From the NCBI GenBank assembly GCA_024280215.1, contig JAJRQO010000019.1:24779-88778 (forward strand): a stretch of 64,000 nucleotides of DNA, read 5' to 3'. The notes below the pieces were generated by a model. The model did not search any database. It saw only the letters and a program-made list of their open reading frames with translations, and was not told the origin of the DNA. Below, piece by piece: positions 18,473 through 27,720 of this stretch (positions within the stretch are counted from its first letter, which is position 1; every line of letters starts with the position of its first letter). The translations under genes and the position numbers were made by a program. Origin of the DNA: Candidatus Zixiibacteriota bacterium. Lineage in GTDB: Bacteria > Zixibacteria > MSB-5A5 > GN15 > FEB-12.

Positions 18473-19087
18473 ATGACAAAAAAAGTAATAAATAGAAAAG
18501 TTAATGTACTCGTAATCGACGATGACGTAGATGTGTGCAAGTTCTTAAAACGAATTCTCACAAAAAGGGACTATGCCGTTGAGTGTTGTACTGATTCAAT
18601 ACAAGCAAGTGAAATTGTAAAAAAACAACAATTTCAAATTATTATCCTTGATATTGTAATGCCTAAAAAAGATGGTATCGAAGTTTTAAAAGATATTAGA
18701 AAACTTGACAAATCTGTTTGTGTCATCATGCTTTCAGCATACCCAACCGTGGAACGTGCCTTCGATTCAATTCGTGAAAAAGTCTTTGAATTTATCACTA
18801 AACCTTTTGAATCAAAAGATTTCTTTGAAGTTTTAACTCGTGCCGAAAAAGAATACGGCCTCATTACAAACTTATATCAGTTAACAATAAATCAAATCTC
18901 TTCTCGCCTGAGTGCTCTGAGAAAAGAAAAAAAAATTAGCCTAAGACAATTAGCTAATATGGCAGGAATTTCACCAAGTCTTGTCTATCAAATTGAACAT
19001 GCGGAAACAGCACCATCACTGGCAACATTGTCAAAACTTACATCCGCATTACAAAGCGAAATGTCTTACTTTTTTGAAGATCTTTAA
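18473..19087 (+). CDS. Response regulator with C-terminal XRE-type helix-turn-helix
   Basis: The 204-residue protein joins a receiver domain (about 10-125) to a Cro/C1-type HTH (about 147-200). The receiver has VIDDDVD acidic residues, acceptor D60 in IIILDIVMPKKDG, the SAY threonine/serine position and KPF lysine. The HTH is LRQLANMAGISPSLVYQIE. An XRE domain as the output of a two-component regulator is unusual; NarL, OmpR or Fis types are the norm. The HTH resembles those of SinR/HipB-like and cupin-linked repressors. The large PAS histidine kinase begins 43 nt downstream on the same strand and is the probable partner. The divergent secreted-protein gene shares the upstream region and is a candidate target. 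Confidence 0.88.
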   Translation: MTKKVINRKVNVLVIDDDVDVCKFLKRILTKRDYAVECCTDSIQASEIVKKQQFQIIILDIVMPKKDGIEVLKDIRKLDKSVCVIMLSAYPTVERAFDSIREKVFEFITKPFESKDFFEVLTRAEKEYGLITNLYQLTINQISSRLSALRKEKKISLRQLANMAGISPSLVYQIEHAETAPSLATLSKLTSALQSEMSYFFEDL

Positions 19088-19130
19088 TTCATAAATCTTA
19101 CGTTACACATGAGACCATATAGAGACTACT

Positions 19131-22100
19131 ATGGACGAAGCAAGCTATCTTAACCAGATACTCAATTCTGGTAAAATCGGTATTCTTGATTGGCAATTGA
19201 CTCAAGATACTCTCTTGATTTCCAAATCTTTACAAAACATGTTGGGCTATCCGAATAATGAATCTGACATGACTCGTTATTCAATAGAGACACTTATTCC
19301 TGAAAAAGATCAAATTGAAATCAATAAAGCGATCAACGAACTACAGGCTAAAAAGAAAACAGAGTTTTCCATACAGCATGTTATGATTCAAAATGATAGC
19401 TTTCATTGCTGGGTATTACACAATGGGACTATAAGCTACAATAAAAAGGGAGAACCTACTCGACTCATTTCTTCAATTATCAATATTACTAAGTTGAAAG
19501 TTTCTGAAGTAGTCTTAAAAGAGCCCAAAGAAAGATATCGTGCCTTGTTTGAATCAACAAACGAAGGTCTTCTCCTTTTAGACAAAGATCATAACAAAAT
19601 ATTATATGCTAATGAGACAATTGCTCAAATGGTTGAATACCCGATAGATAAACTTATTAAAATGAATTTTAGTGAGATTACTTCTGAAGGGATTGAAATA
19701 AAACTTGCTGAAATCATACAAATAAAACATAGTATTTTGACCAACATCACATTGAGACGTTCAAATAATGAGTATATCTATGTCGATATCAATTATATCC
19801 GTACGACCATTGATGAAAAAGAATATTACATATGCCTTATCAGAGATGTTACCAAAAGAAAAGAATATGAATTCTCTATCCTTGAAAGTAAAAGAAAATA
19901 TCACACCTATATAGCCAACGCTCCATATGGTATTTTTATTTTTGATGAAAACGGTAATTTTCTTGAAGTAAATGATGCAGCGTGTAATATGTTAGGATAT
20001 ACTGAGAGCGAATTACTCCTTTTAAAGATAAATGATATTATTAACCCAAAATCAATACAAGAGTCAAAAAGTAATTTTAAGATTTTACTTGAAAAAGGTA
20101 AAGTAAATATTGTCGAAAATTGTATTACAAAAAATGGTATCTCAATATCTTTATCAATCAATTCAGTGGAAATTGATGAAAATCAATATATCGCATTTGC
20201 TCAAGATATTACTGAAAAATTAAAAACTGAACAACGTCTTATTGAAAGTGAAGAACAATTTAAGAAAATTGTAGAGCAATCTTTTGATGTCGTAATCATG
20301 CGAGACAACAATGGAGTTATCCAATATACTTCCCCTAACATTACAAAAACATTTGGATATGCTGACCAAGAATTAATTGGAAAAAACATAAAAGACTACG
20401 TCATCTCCAATGAGCTCACAAAGATAAAACAATCTATTCAGACGATTTCTAAAGGGAAAATCATTAATAGATTGTTTACAAAATTCAAAAAAAAAGATGG
20501 CACCTTTGTAGAAGTGGAAATAAATAGTTCTCCAATTTATAAAGATAATGAAATAATCGGTGCTTGTGGATTTCTAAATGATGTAACTGAGCAAAATAGA
20601 ACTTTACAAAAACTTAAAGATAGTGAAGACAAATATAAAAATATTACAGAGAGATCTTTTGATGCAATCTATGTAATAGATCGTTCGTTAAATCTCGAAT
20701 ACATATCCCCCTCTATGACACTTCATTTTGGTCACAAACCTGAGATTGTTATTGGTCAATCGGTATTAAATTATGTACCTGAATATGATATTAAAGCGAC
20801 TAAATTAGTATTTGATAAAGTCTTTTCAGGAAATAAAATTGAGTTTGATGAGGCTCACATCGTTTGTGCCGACGGTTCGGTATCTGATTTAGAAGTGAAT
20901 ATAGTCCCTGTCTATAAAAATAAAGTGATAGTTGGTGCTCAAGGTATGATTCGTGATGTTACAGAAAGAAATGAATCCAGAAAGAAATTAGAACAAGCTG
21001 AGACTAAATATCAAAATCTATTTGAATCGGCACCTGTAAGTATCTGGAGAGAAGATTTTTCAGAGATTAAATATTATATTGATTCATTAAAAATAAAAGG
21101 GATTGATGACTTTGAAAAGTACTTCGACAAATATCCCGAAGAAGTCATGAAATGTGTTAAATTACTTAAAGTTATTGATATAAATTCCGAAACGATAAAT
21201 CTACTAAAGGCAAAAGACAAAGACGAAGTGTTATCTTCTTTAGATAAAGTTTTTACAATTGGTGCGATTAAAACATTTAAATATGAATTACTCTGTTTAA
21301 TCTCAAATAAAAATAAATTTAGTTCTGAAAGTACAATTAAGACTTTTGACAACAAAACAATAAATGTAATGATTAGTGTTTCTTTGGATTATTCTGTCAA
21401 AGATTGGTCAAATGTACTTATCTCTATTGTAGACATAACTGATTTAAAAAAGACGGAAGTTGCGTTAATAGAAAGTGAAGAAAAATATCGTGAGCTATTT
21501 GATGAATCAGTAGCTGCTATTTATCTCTTTGATGCTCAAAAAAACTTCATTGACTCTAATCAAGCAGGGCTTGATCTCTTAGGATACTCTCGTGAGGAAC
21601 TATCAACAATGTCTATCTCGGACGTAGATGCTGAACCTGCTGATGTAGTTGATGCTCACAAAGAGCTGGTTCGAGGAATTAATCTTATTGATTTTGAACA
21701 TAAACTAAGACGTAAAGATGGCAAAATTATTACTGTCTTAAATAATTCAAAAACTAATTTCGATAAAAATTGTAATATTACAACCATACAAAGCACTCTT
21801 CTTGATATCACCGAACGAAAACAAGTTGAGAAAGAGCTTAAAGAAAGTGAAAGGAAATATCGTAATCTTTTTGAAGTAGCTCAGGAAGGAATTTGGGTTC
21901 TTGATGCCAAGTCATACACAACTTTAGTAAATAAAAGTATGTCGGACATGCTTGGCTATACTGAAGGAGAGATGATTGGAAAACATCTTTTTGAATTTAT
22001 GGATGATCATGGAATTAAAATTAGTAAGGAAAACATCAAACGTCGTGAAGCAGGTATTAAAGAACAACATGATTTTGAATTTTTAACTAAAAATGGAAAA

Positions 22101-23285
22101 CGCGTTATCACGACTATCGAAACAGCTCCAATTTTTGATAAAGATAAAAATTATATCGGTGCTATTGCTGGTGTAATTGATATTACCGACAGAAAAGCAG
22201 CTGAAAATGAATTGTTAGCAAGCAAAAAACAATACGATCAAATTCTCGATAGATCAAATGCCGTCGTTTATATAAAAGACTTACAACACAAATATCTATA
22301 TGCGAACGCTGTCTTTTATAATCTATTTAAATTAATACCTGAAAACTTCATAAATAAAACAGATTATGACTTATTCGATAAAGAACAAGCAGAGATATTT
22401 ATTGCAAATGACTTGAGAGTAGCAACCGAACAGAAGCATATTAGAATTCATGAAAAAGTTATTCACAACAATATCATTCACACATATATTTCTGATAAGT
22501 TTCCTCTCTACGATTCGGATGGAAAGTTATACGCAACCTGTGGAATCTCAACCGACATTACAGACATAATTGAAGCACAACAGAAAGAAAAAGATACTCA
22601 GCAACTACTCGTAAGAAAAGACAGACTGATAAATGCTGGTCAATTAGCTGCTGCTGTCGCTCATGAAATCAATAACCCTTTGACTGTCCTACATGGCTCC
22701 TTGGAAGAAATCAAAGAGTCTAAAGATGCCCCACATGAAGACATTATAGATTCAATGTTAAGTGTCTCTCGTAGGATGAAAAAAATAATTAACAGTCTGC
22801 TAATCTTTACTCACCAAAAATTTAATTTAAAACAAATTATGGATATAAATATTATCATCAATAACACATTTTTGCTCATTAGCAATATCTTGATTAAATC
22901 TTCTATTGAGTACACCTTAGAATTATCAGATGAAAAGCTCGAAACTAAAGTTGACCAGGTACGAATTCAACAGGTGTTTATCAATTTAATCTTTAATGCT
23001 ATGCATGCGATGAAAAAAGGCGGAAAATTAAAAGTAAAATCATACGTTCATAAAGACTCAATAATTATTTCATTTGAGGACACAGGTTCGGGAATTTCCG
23101 AAGAAAATATGAAGTCAATATTTCTTCCATTTTTTACTACAAAAGAAGTTGGAGAAGGAACAGGACTTGGATTATCGATTAGTCATGGAATTATCGAAGA
23201 ACATAATGGAACAATTTCTGTTGTCAGTCAACTCAATGAAGGAAGCACATTTACAATAAAACTACCTATTATAAAAGACCAATAA
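19131..23285 (+). CDS. Soluble multi-PAS hybrid-free sensor histidine kinase
   Basis: The 1384-residue protein shows about nine PAS units. After an N-terminal one, repeats begin with the family line Y/F.x.(L/I)FE: ERYRALFESTNEG, RKYHTYIANAPYG, EQFKKIVEQSFDV, DKYKNITERSFDA, TKYQNLFESAPVS, EKYRELFDESVAA, RKYRNLFEVAQEG and KQYDQILDRSNAV. Most end with D(I/V)T(E/D)RK. Each unit is about 120 residues. HisKA follows with VAHEINNPLTV near residue 1176, then HATPase with DTGSGISEENMKSIF and GTGLGLSISHGI. There is no transmembrane segment and no receiver domain, so it senses cytoplasmic signals. The sixth PAS is the most divergent. It should phosphorylate the XRE-type regulator just upstream. Confidence 0.92.
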   Translation: MDEASYLNQILNSGKIGILDWQLTQDTLLISKSLQNMLGYPNNESDMTRYSIETLIPEKDQIEINKAINELQAKKKTEFSIQHVMIQNDSFHCWVLHNGTISYNKKGEPTRLISSIINITKLKVSEVVLKEPKERYRALFESTNEGLLLLDKDHNKILYANETIAQMVEYPIDKLIKMNFSEITSEGIEIKLAEIIQIKHSILTNITLRRSNNEYIYVDINYIRTTIDEKEYYICLIRDVTKRKEYEFSILESKRKYHTYIANAPYGIFIFDENGNFLEVNDAACNMLGYTESELLLLKINDIINPKSIQESKSNFKILLEKGKVNIVENCITKNGISISLSINSVEIDENQYIAFAQDITEKLKTEQRLIESEEQFKKIVEQSFDVVIMRDNNGVIQYTSPNITKTFGYADQELIGKNIKDYVISNELTKIKQSIQTISKGKIINRLFTKFKKKDGTFVEVEINSSPIYKDNEIIGACGFLNDVTEQNRTLQKLKDSEDKYKNITERSFDAIYVIDRSLNLEYISPSMTLHFGHKPEIVIGQSVLNYVPEYDIKATKLVFDKVFSGNKIEFDEAHIVCADGSVSDLEVNIVPVYKNKVIVGAQGMIRDVTERNESRKKLEQAETKYQNLFESAPVSIWREDFSEIKYYIDSLKIKGIDDFEKYFDKYPEEVMKCVKLLKVIDINSETINLLKAKDKDEVLSSLDKVFTIGAIKTFKYELLCLISNKNKFSSESTIKTFDNKTINVMISVSLDYSVKDWSNVLISIVDITDLKKTEVALIESEEKYRELFDESVAAIYLFDAQKNFIDSNQAGLDLLGYSREELSTMSISDVDAEPADVVDAHKELVRGINLIDFEHKLRRKDGKIITVLNNSKTNFDKNCNITTIQSTLLDITERKQVEKELKESERKYRNLFEVAQEGIWVLDAKSYTTLVNKSMSDMLGYTEGEMIGKHLFEFMDDHGIKISKENIKRREAGIKEQHDFEFLTKNGKRVITTIETAPIFDKDKNYIGAIAGVIDITDRKAAENELLASKKQYDQILDRSNAVVYIKDLQHKYLYANAVFYNLFKLIPENFINKTDYDLFDKEQAEIFIANDLRVATEQKHIRIHEKVIHNNIIHTYISDKFPLYDSDGKLYATCGISTDITDIIEAQQKEKDTQQLLVRKDRLINAGQLAAAVAHEINNPLTVLHGSLEEIKESKDAPHEDIIDSMLSVSRRMKKIINSLLIFTHQKFNLKQIMDINIIINNTFLLISNILIKSSIEYTLELSDEKLETKVDQVRIQQVFINLIFNAMHAMKKGGKLKVKSYVHKDSIIISFEDTGSGISEENMKSIFLPFFTTKEVGEGTGLGLSISHGIIEEHNGTISVVSQLNEGSTFTIKLPIIKDQ

Positions 23286-23503
23286 TTATTTTTTCCATAC
23301 CTTTACCGTACAGTATTTATGAACGTTTTCTCAATTATAATAAACTTATTTATAGCATTTCAATTTAAATATATTATATTACACTAATAGAACTTAATCT
23401 ATCCCGATTACTAAAGGATACTTTTATTTGATGGTAGCATTTCATTTAATGAGGGGAAATGAGTTTGCCTCATATAGGAGTATCCTATAAATATCCTATC
23501 ATC
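23286..23503. other. Non-coding stretch with nested inverted repeats
   Basis: No gene is visible. AGGATACT (23415-23422) pairs with AGTATCCT (23479-23486). Inside, ATGAGG and CCTCAT form a second stem, and ATTTCATTT/AAATGAG a competing one. The region lies in the 3' stretch of the PAS kinase transcript, just before the terminator. It may be a structured 3'UTR or a small RNA; no known family recognised. Confidence 0.4.
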
Positions 23504-23559
23504 AAAAAGACCGAACGTTCTCAATTATTGTTCAAACAATTGATTCGTTCGGTCTTTTT
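23504..23559. terminator. Bidirectional intrinsic terminator with long stem
   Basis: AAAAAGACCGAAC (23504-23516) pairs perfectly with GTTCGGTCTTTTT (23547-23559). An inner TCAATT/AATTGA stem extends it. The T and A tracts allow use from both sides: for the PAS kinase transcript and for the dockerin remnant on the other strand. Confidence 0.88.
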
Positions 23560-23603
23560 ATTACTCATGCATAGGAAGATTGCATGATAAATACCCACAT
23601 AAT

Positions 23604-23777
23604 TTATAAATCACAACTCGGTAAAGGACTACTTGAAAAAGAATAACTTACAAGGAAAACCAAATCAGCTATATCTTTTGGAACAGATCCACCAGAACAA
23701 TCAACATTGTAATTACCCTTAAAAGTAATTATGATAACAGAATCTGCCCAACGAGATAATCCTAATTGATTTTTGCT
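23604..23777 (-). pseudogene. Remnant of a dockerin-ending secreted protein gene
   Basis: On the minus strand, 57 codons after a TGA read NQLGLSRWADSVIIITFKG, then NVDCSG, then DIADLVFLVSYSF and end in PLPSCDL with a stop. This is the terminal loop-helix of a dockerin of the same style as the one in the large secreted protein. The upstream sequence continues the resemblance only by changing frame: WTVEAKIN lies in another frame and PSIGISGRDI is back in the first, so at least two indels have occurred. No signal peptide or body remains. The promoter and structured leader upstream and the terminator downstream appear intact, as if the middle of the gene had been deleted. Confidence 0.65.
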
Positions 23778-23885
23778 TCAACTGTCCAAAATATCTCTCC
23801 CAGAAATACCTATTGACGGAATATCTTCCTATATTTTCTTTATTTGTTAAAACCCCTTATTCTTACATTAATTTCTTAGATTTAA

Positions 23886-23964
23886 TCCGGCCGTGTGCAC
23901 GTATCACACAAACCGGACTATTACACCTAGCAATAAGTATAACATCTTCGACCCAACGAAGATG
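23886..23964 (-). ncRNA. Three-hairpin structured leader or small RNA downstream of a strong promoter
   Basis: Starting at the predicted transcript end there are three consecutive stems on the minus strand. The first is CATCTTCG-TTGGGT-CGAAGATG (23943-23964, perfect 8 bp). The second is TTATAC/GTGTAA (23921-23942, one G-U). The third, at 23886-23917, is TCCGG/CCGGA enclosing GTGTG/CACAC. There is no T run after the last stem, so transcription should continue into the dockerin remnant. I do not recognise the fold as a known riboswitch. Confidence 0.5.
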
Positions 23965-23968
23965 CCTA

Positions 23969-23997
23969 ACTATAATAATATTTAGTATTATTGTCAA
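23969..23997 (-). promoter_or_regulatory. Strong sigma-70 promoter
   Basis: TTGACA (23992-23997), exactly 17 nt, then TATAGT (23969-23974) on the minus strand. The predicted start, about 23962, falls at the base of the first hairpin of the structured leader. Confidence 0.75.
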
Positions 23998-24114
23998 ATC
24001 TTATATGTATACTGCTCTTACTTGAGAAGCCATTAGCTTGAAGAAACCGAGAATGCTCACTAAATAAATTTAAGGGATTAAGCCTAATGATTAGGGCAAT
24101 AATTATCTGAGATG

Positions 24115-25662
24115 TTACATCAAGCTGGTACGCATATTCATATCAAGATGCATAATCCATAAGGATATAAATGAAAACAACACCATCGCAATCAAAAGTG
24201 GTAATTGAGCGGCAAATGATTTTGCTCCAGTACCAAACATTTGTTCACCTGCTTTGGCAGCAATCTTGATTCCAATGACATGACCAATCACAACAAGTAT
24301 AACTTGGATAATCCAAACCGATGTATCACCCAAAATCATCGGATAAGTTTTTCCCACAGTTCCAAACAGATTCCATCCAAATCCAAATGGGTCGGATAAT
24401 AGCGGAATCACCATCTGTCCCTCCATCGCAACATGCATCCCATTATGAGCTAAATGATAAAACAAAGCGATAGGTATCAAACTATATGAAAAACGAACAA
24501 ATATTTCTTTGGTAGTTATGCCATTGTTGGCAATTTTTTCTGAAATTTTACACAGTAATAAATATAACAAAAATGGAACTAATAAAATAGCTGCCATTCC
24601 TACAGAGAATGAAAATAGAGGTCCTAAACCAAAATATGCATTCAATGTTGATATAATAGACTCTCCCCCATTTGTTAAATCTTCCCAGACTGGAGTCATC
24701 GACAAACCGTGAAATGATGTCAGCGATAGGAGTATCACTGCTAAGACCGCTTCATCTAAACGAGGTTTACGATAATCCAATATATCAGCAGCGAACGGTC
24801 GCAGATTGAGAGCGACATTATCTTCGGGGCATGATTTAAAACATTCAGTACACATAATACAGTACGTGTTTTCATTGAGTCCTGTAAGGTTCAAACCTGT
24901 TGGGCAGGCGTAGCCGTTTTCGTTTCCATTATAACAATCTTTCGTCGTACAACTCATACAGACATCATGACTCTTTGAACGGATTTCAATCGGTGAAACA
25001 TTTGCATAAAGCCCTGAGATACGACCTATCAGACAGCCATACCGACAGAATGATTTTTTTTCAAAGATAAAAATCGGAAGTACGACCATCAACGTCATCG
25101 CAAGTCCCATAATTGCTGTTGCAAATGGATCCGATGTCACTTTATATCCAAGTTCCAACCAAGTCAGTATAATAAAAAGTCCTATTGCCAAGACAATATT
25201 CCTGCCATACTTTGGCCATTTCATGTTTAGTGAGATTGGTTCTGTATTGACATTCCAAAAACGTAAACGACTGACAATTGATGCGATAAAATCCCAAGGA
25301 CATACAAAACACCAAATTTTCCCAAAAAGAAGAATCGCAAAAATCAGACCACCCCACCATATTGTCCATGTCAAAGCGGGTGCGACATTGATTTGAGAGT
25401 TTCCAAATAACCCCGCATAGAGTATAACAAAAAACAAAAGTACAATCGGCAATTGAAAAACAAATTGCAACCATCTTCGTTTTAAGAGCCAGCCTATAAA
25501 TGATATTTCTGAAATATCAAACCGAAACTTAAATCGTCTATCATTCTTTTTGAAATATAATAAAAAAGAAACAAGCAATGTCAGACCAATCCCTGTATAG
25601 AACATCCAGTCAGGATTCCCTGGCATCATATGAATACCATTTTCAACTTTACAACAATCCAT
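24115..25662 (-). CDS. NapH/NosR-like polytopic Fe-S membrane protein
   Basis: The 515-residue protein has about ten hydrophobic segments. It has the CxxxCP motif of the NapH/NosR/CcoG family (KIWCFVCPWDF), a second CRYGCLIG, then two cytoplasmic ferredoxin-like clusters: CMSCTTKDC...ACP and CIMCTECFKSCP. It lacks the N-terminal FMN domain of NosR. The C-terminal third (after about residue 300) is purely hydrophobic with several histidines (HLAHNGMHVAMEG), so haem b ligation is possible. It is the last gene of the NapA operon. It should pass electrons across or along the membrane. A weak GCCTAA/TTAGGGC hairpin 18 nt after its stop may end the transcript. Confidence 0.82.
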   Translation of the reverse strand: MDCCKVENGIHMMPGNPDWMFYTGIGLTLLVSFLLYFKKNDRRFKFRFDISEISFIGWLLKRRWLQFVFQLPIVLLFFVILYAGLFGNSQINVAPALTWTIWWGGLIFAILLFGKIWCFVCPWDFIASIVSRLRFWNVNTEPISLNMKWPKYGRNIVLAIGLFIILTWLELGYKVTSDPFATAIMGLAMTLMVVLPIFIFEKKSFCRYGCLIGRISGLYANVSPIEIRSKSHDVCMSCTTKDCYNGNENGYACPTGLNLTGLNENTYCIMCTECFKSCPEDNVALNLRPFAADILDYRKPRLDEAVLAVILLSLTSFHGLSMTPVWEDLTNGGESIISTLNAYFGLGPLFSFSVGMAAILLVPFLLYLLLCKISEKIANNGITTKEIFVRFSYSLIPIALFYHLAHNGMHVAMEGQMVIPLLSDPFGFGWNLFGTVGKTYPMILGDTSVWIIQVILVVIGHVIGIKIAAKAGEQMFGTGAKSFAAQLPLLIAMVLFSFISLWIMHLDMNMRTSLM

Positions 25663-26217
25663 CTATGCTACCTTTTTCCGAATTCTTTTTTGTTTTTTGC
25701 GCATGACACCAATGACAGCACCAAATAAAATTACGATAGCTATTGAAATCAAAAGATACAGCCATACATTATTTTTACCACCGACATTCATATCAAACAG
25801 AACATTATGTTGTTTTAGTGAATCAGCAAATGTTACCCGAACAAAATAAAGCCCCTCTTCTTCATAAACCCATCCTACCTTATATATATTTGTCTGATTA
25901 CGATAGGCGACAAATGGATGTGATTCGTTTGGGTCTTCATGTTTCCCAAAAACTAAAAATTCAACAGGATCGGTATATGGTTTATCTGTAACTGTATCTC
26001 TTACATAAACTGCTAAATCAAACGCTGTTGATGCTGGGATTTTATAATAAGTAAATGTCACTTCATAGCGTCCACTGTTTTTAATAAGTTCATATACAGG
26101 TGTTTCGGGATAGTTGTCACGATAACTATAATGAGGTATACCTCGAATATGATGGCTTTCAACTATTGATGAAAGTAACATTAGCATTATAAGTATAAGA
26201 AATAATTTCTTGTTCAT
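25663..26217 (-). CDS. Exported single-pass membrane protein with YtkA/FixH-like beta domain
   Basis: I choose the ATG at 26217 (MNKKLFLILIMLML), one nucleotide after the stop of the upstream gene. An AAGG precedes it, and the signal peptide then falls at the N-terminus. The 184-residue product has that signal sequence, a periplasmic beta-rich domain (YEVTFTYYKIPASTAFDLAVYV...LYFVRVTF), and one C-terminal transmembrane helix with a basic tail. The domain looks like the Ig/cupredoxin-like YtkA or FixH fold, but no metal site is obvious. Placed between two NapH-type proteins in the nitrate reductase operon, it may support assembly or metal delivery; this is a guess from context. Confidence 0.6.
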   Translation of the reverse strand: MNKKLFLILIMLMLLSSIVESHHIRGIPHYSYRDNYPETPVYELIKNSGRYEVTFTYYKIPASTAFDLAVYVRDTVTDKPYTDPVEFLVFGKHEDPNESHPFVAYRNQTNIYKVGWVYEEEGLYFVRVTFADSLKQHNVLFDMNVGGKNNVWLYLLISIAIVILFGAVIGVMRKKQKRIRKKVA

Positions 26218-26218
26218 A

Positions 26219-27112
26219 TCAAACCTTAAATCGAACAACATTTTTAAGAGCATTACGATTATTATGTTTACAAGCATCTATACACAAAGAACAGTTGTCG
26301 CATTCAGACGGAAAATATCCTGCCGATGGGTTTAGATCATACGGACAAGCAGGATTACAGACACCACATGAGTCACATTGAGATTCAATTTTCTGAATTT
26401 TCCATATCCGCCATTTCCCAAGAAGCGAGAACAACGCTCCCCCTGGGCATAAGCGACGGCAAAAAAGATGTGGTGCAAATATAACTTCTCCCAGCCACAG
26501 AAAAATGACAAAAATCAAACCAGACGTAATAATCCCAGAAAGTATTAGATGATAAATTGCTTCGGTAAAAATTCGTGGAGGATATATAAGAGTCGTTATT
26601 GGAATAGATATAATTGCACTAAGCAGAAGAGATATTATGAGATAAAACAGCGGTGTTCTCTTTGGTAAATCAAAACGAAAATACTCGATGCCAATTTTTG
26701 CTAATATTTTTCTTATAGAATTTCCAAGTTCAGCAAAAAGAGAATAGGGACAAATCCATGCACAGAAAAACCTACCAAACAACAGAACTAATCCAAGCGG
26801 GATAAGTATTGACAAAAACATTGTCAGATTAAATTCTAAAGCGGTAACCGTTGAAACAACAAACGATAATGGATCAGATATCGACAAAGCAAAAAATCGG
26901 AAACTCCAGAGTCCACCTTCAAAGTCACCTTGAAAAAGCATCGGTTTGTTTTCATCACCAAATACATAATCATAGGCAGTTAGAACTTTTGAATTTTCTA
27001 TTTCAATTTCTGAACCAATCTGTCCAGCTTTTTTTTCATATAAATTGTAATAGACAAGTGCTACCATCAGAATCAAAACAAGCAAGCGACTGAAAATTCT
27101 ATATTTTCTCAA
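26219..27112 (-). CDS. napH: NapH-like membrane ferredoxin protein
   Basis: The 297-residue protein has an N-terminal transmembrane helix and a periplasmic loop. Several further helices follow, with the two CxxxCP motifs (FFCAWICPYSL and FCRRLCPGGAL). Two ferredoxin motifs lie at the C-terminus: CDSCGVCNPACP and CDNCSLCIDAC, the latter ending in KHNN rather than CP. This is the NapH arrangement, in which the protein takes electrons from menaquinol and hands them to NapG. It overlaps the napG-like gene by 14 nt, with which it surely works. An unusually long N-terminal loop (about residues 25-80, with DYVFGDENKPMLFQGDFEGG) is not typical of small NapH proteins. Confidence 0.8.
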   Translation of the reverse strand: MRKYRIFSRLLVLILMVALVYYNLYEKKAGQIGSEIEIENSKVLTAYDYVFGDENKPMLFQGDFEGGLWSFRFFALSISDPLSFVVSTVTALEFNLTMFLSILIPLGLVLLFGRFFCAWICPYSLFAELGNSIRKILAKIGIEYFRFDLPKRTPLFYLIISLLLSAIISIPITTLIYPPRIFTEAIYHLILSGIITSGLIFVIFLWLGEVIFAPHLFCRRLCPGGALFSLLGKWRIWKIQKIESQCDSCGVCNPACPYDLNPSAGYFPSECDNCSLCIDACKHNNRNALKNVVRFKV

Positions 27113-27710
27113 TGGTCACCTCTTGCTCTTCCACAGTATGCACCACTCGTATTGCTTGAGGATAATGAATACATGCTTGTTCGCACAGTCCACATCCAAC
27201 ACATTTATCGGTCACAACAGGCTGTTCCCATGTATCCCCCCAAATAGCAATGTTTGTATAAGGACAGGCAAAGACACAAACACCACAGACAAAACCATTA
27301 AATGAATTGCAAATATTTTTATCAACAACCGCTTTCCCGATTTTTACTTTACTCAAAATCGCATCAGGATTTTCAGAAATCGGTTCCAAGGCTCCACTCG
27401 GACATGTATTGTTACATTTCATACAGAGAATACAACCTTTTTCACGAGGGACAAAGAACGGCGTTCCTGACATAACTGGATCAAGGGTGTCAAAATATTT
27501 AATCGTTTCGTTAGGACATACCTGTCCGCACCGACGACACCGAATACATTTTGATAAAAATTCAGATTCCGCCAAAGCACCAGGAGGTCTAAATGGCGAA
27601 GTTTTTCTTTTTGGTAGTAACTTTGTAAAAGAAAACCAACTACCACCAACAAGTATTGCCGATGGAATTAGAGCGGCCACCAATGATTTTATAAAATCTC
27701 TTTTTTTCAT
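27099..27710 (-). CDS. napG: NapG-like exported four-cluster ferredoxin
   Basis: The 203-residue protein begins MKKRDFIKSLVAALIPSAI, a signal-like hydrophobic segment with only a single KR pair, so it is not a clean twin-arginine motif. Four ferredoxin motifs follow: CIRCRRCGQVCP, CILCMKCNNTCP, CGVCVFACPY (after CNSFNGFVC) and CVGCGLCEQAC. The order and spacing match NapG, which relays electrons from NapH toward NapA or its cytochrome partner. It is separated from the napA-like gene by a 72-nt gap containing a terminator-like hairpin. AGG lies about 7 nt before the ATG. Confidence 0.83.
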   Translation of the reverse strand: MKKRDFIKSLVAALIPSAILVGGSWFSFTKLLPKRKTSPFRPPGALAESEFLSKCIRCRRCGQVCPNETIKYFDTLDPVMSGTPFFVPREKGCILCMKCNNTCPSGALEPISENPDAILSKVKIGKAVVDKNICNSFNGFVCGVCVFACPYTNIAIWGDTWEQPVVTDKCVGCGLCEQACIHYPQAIRVVHTVEEQEVTIEKI

Positions 27711-27720
27711 ATCAACCTAA

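Noticed and set aside
23881..23920. Resemblance of the CCGG...GTGTG...CACAC stem to group II intron domain V
   Set aside because: The catalytic AGC triad and the two-base bulge spacing are missing, and no intron-encoded protein or other domains are nearby.
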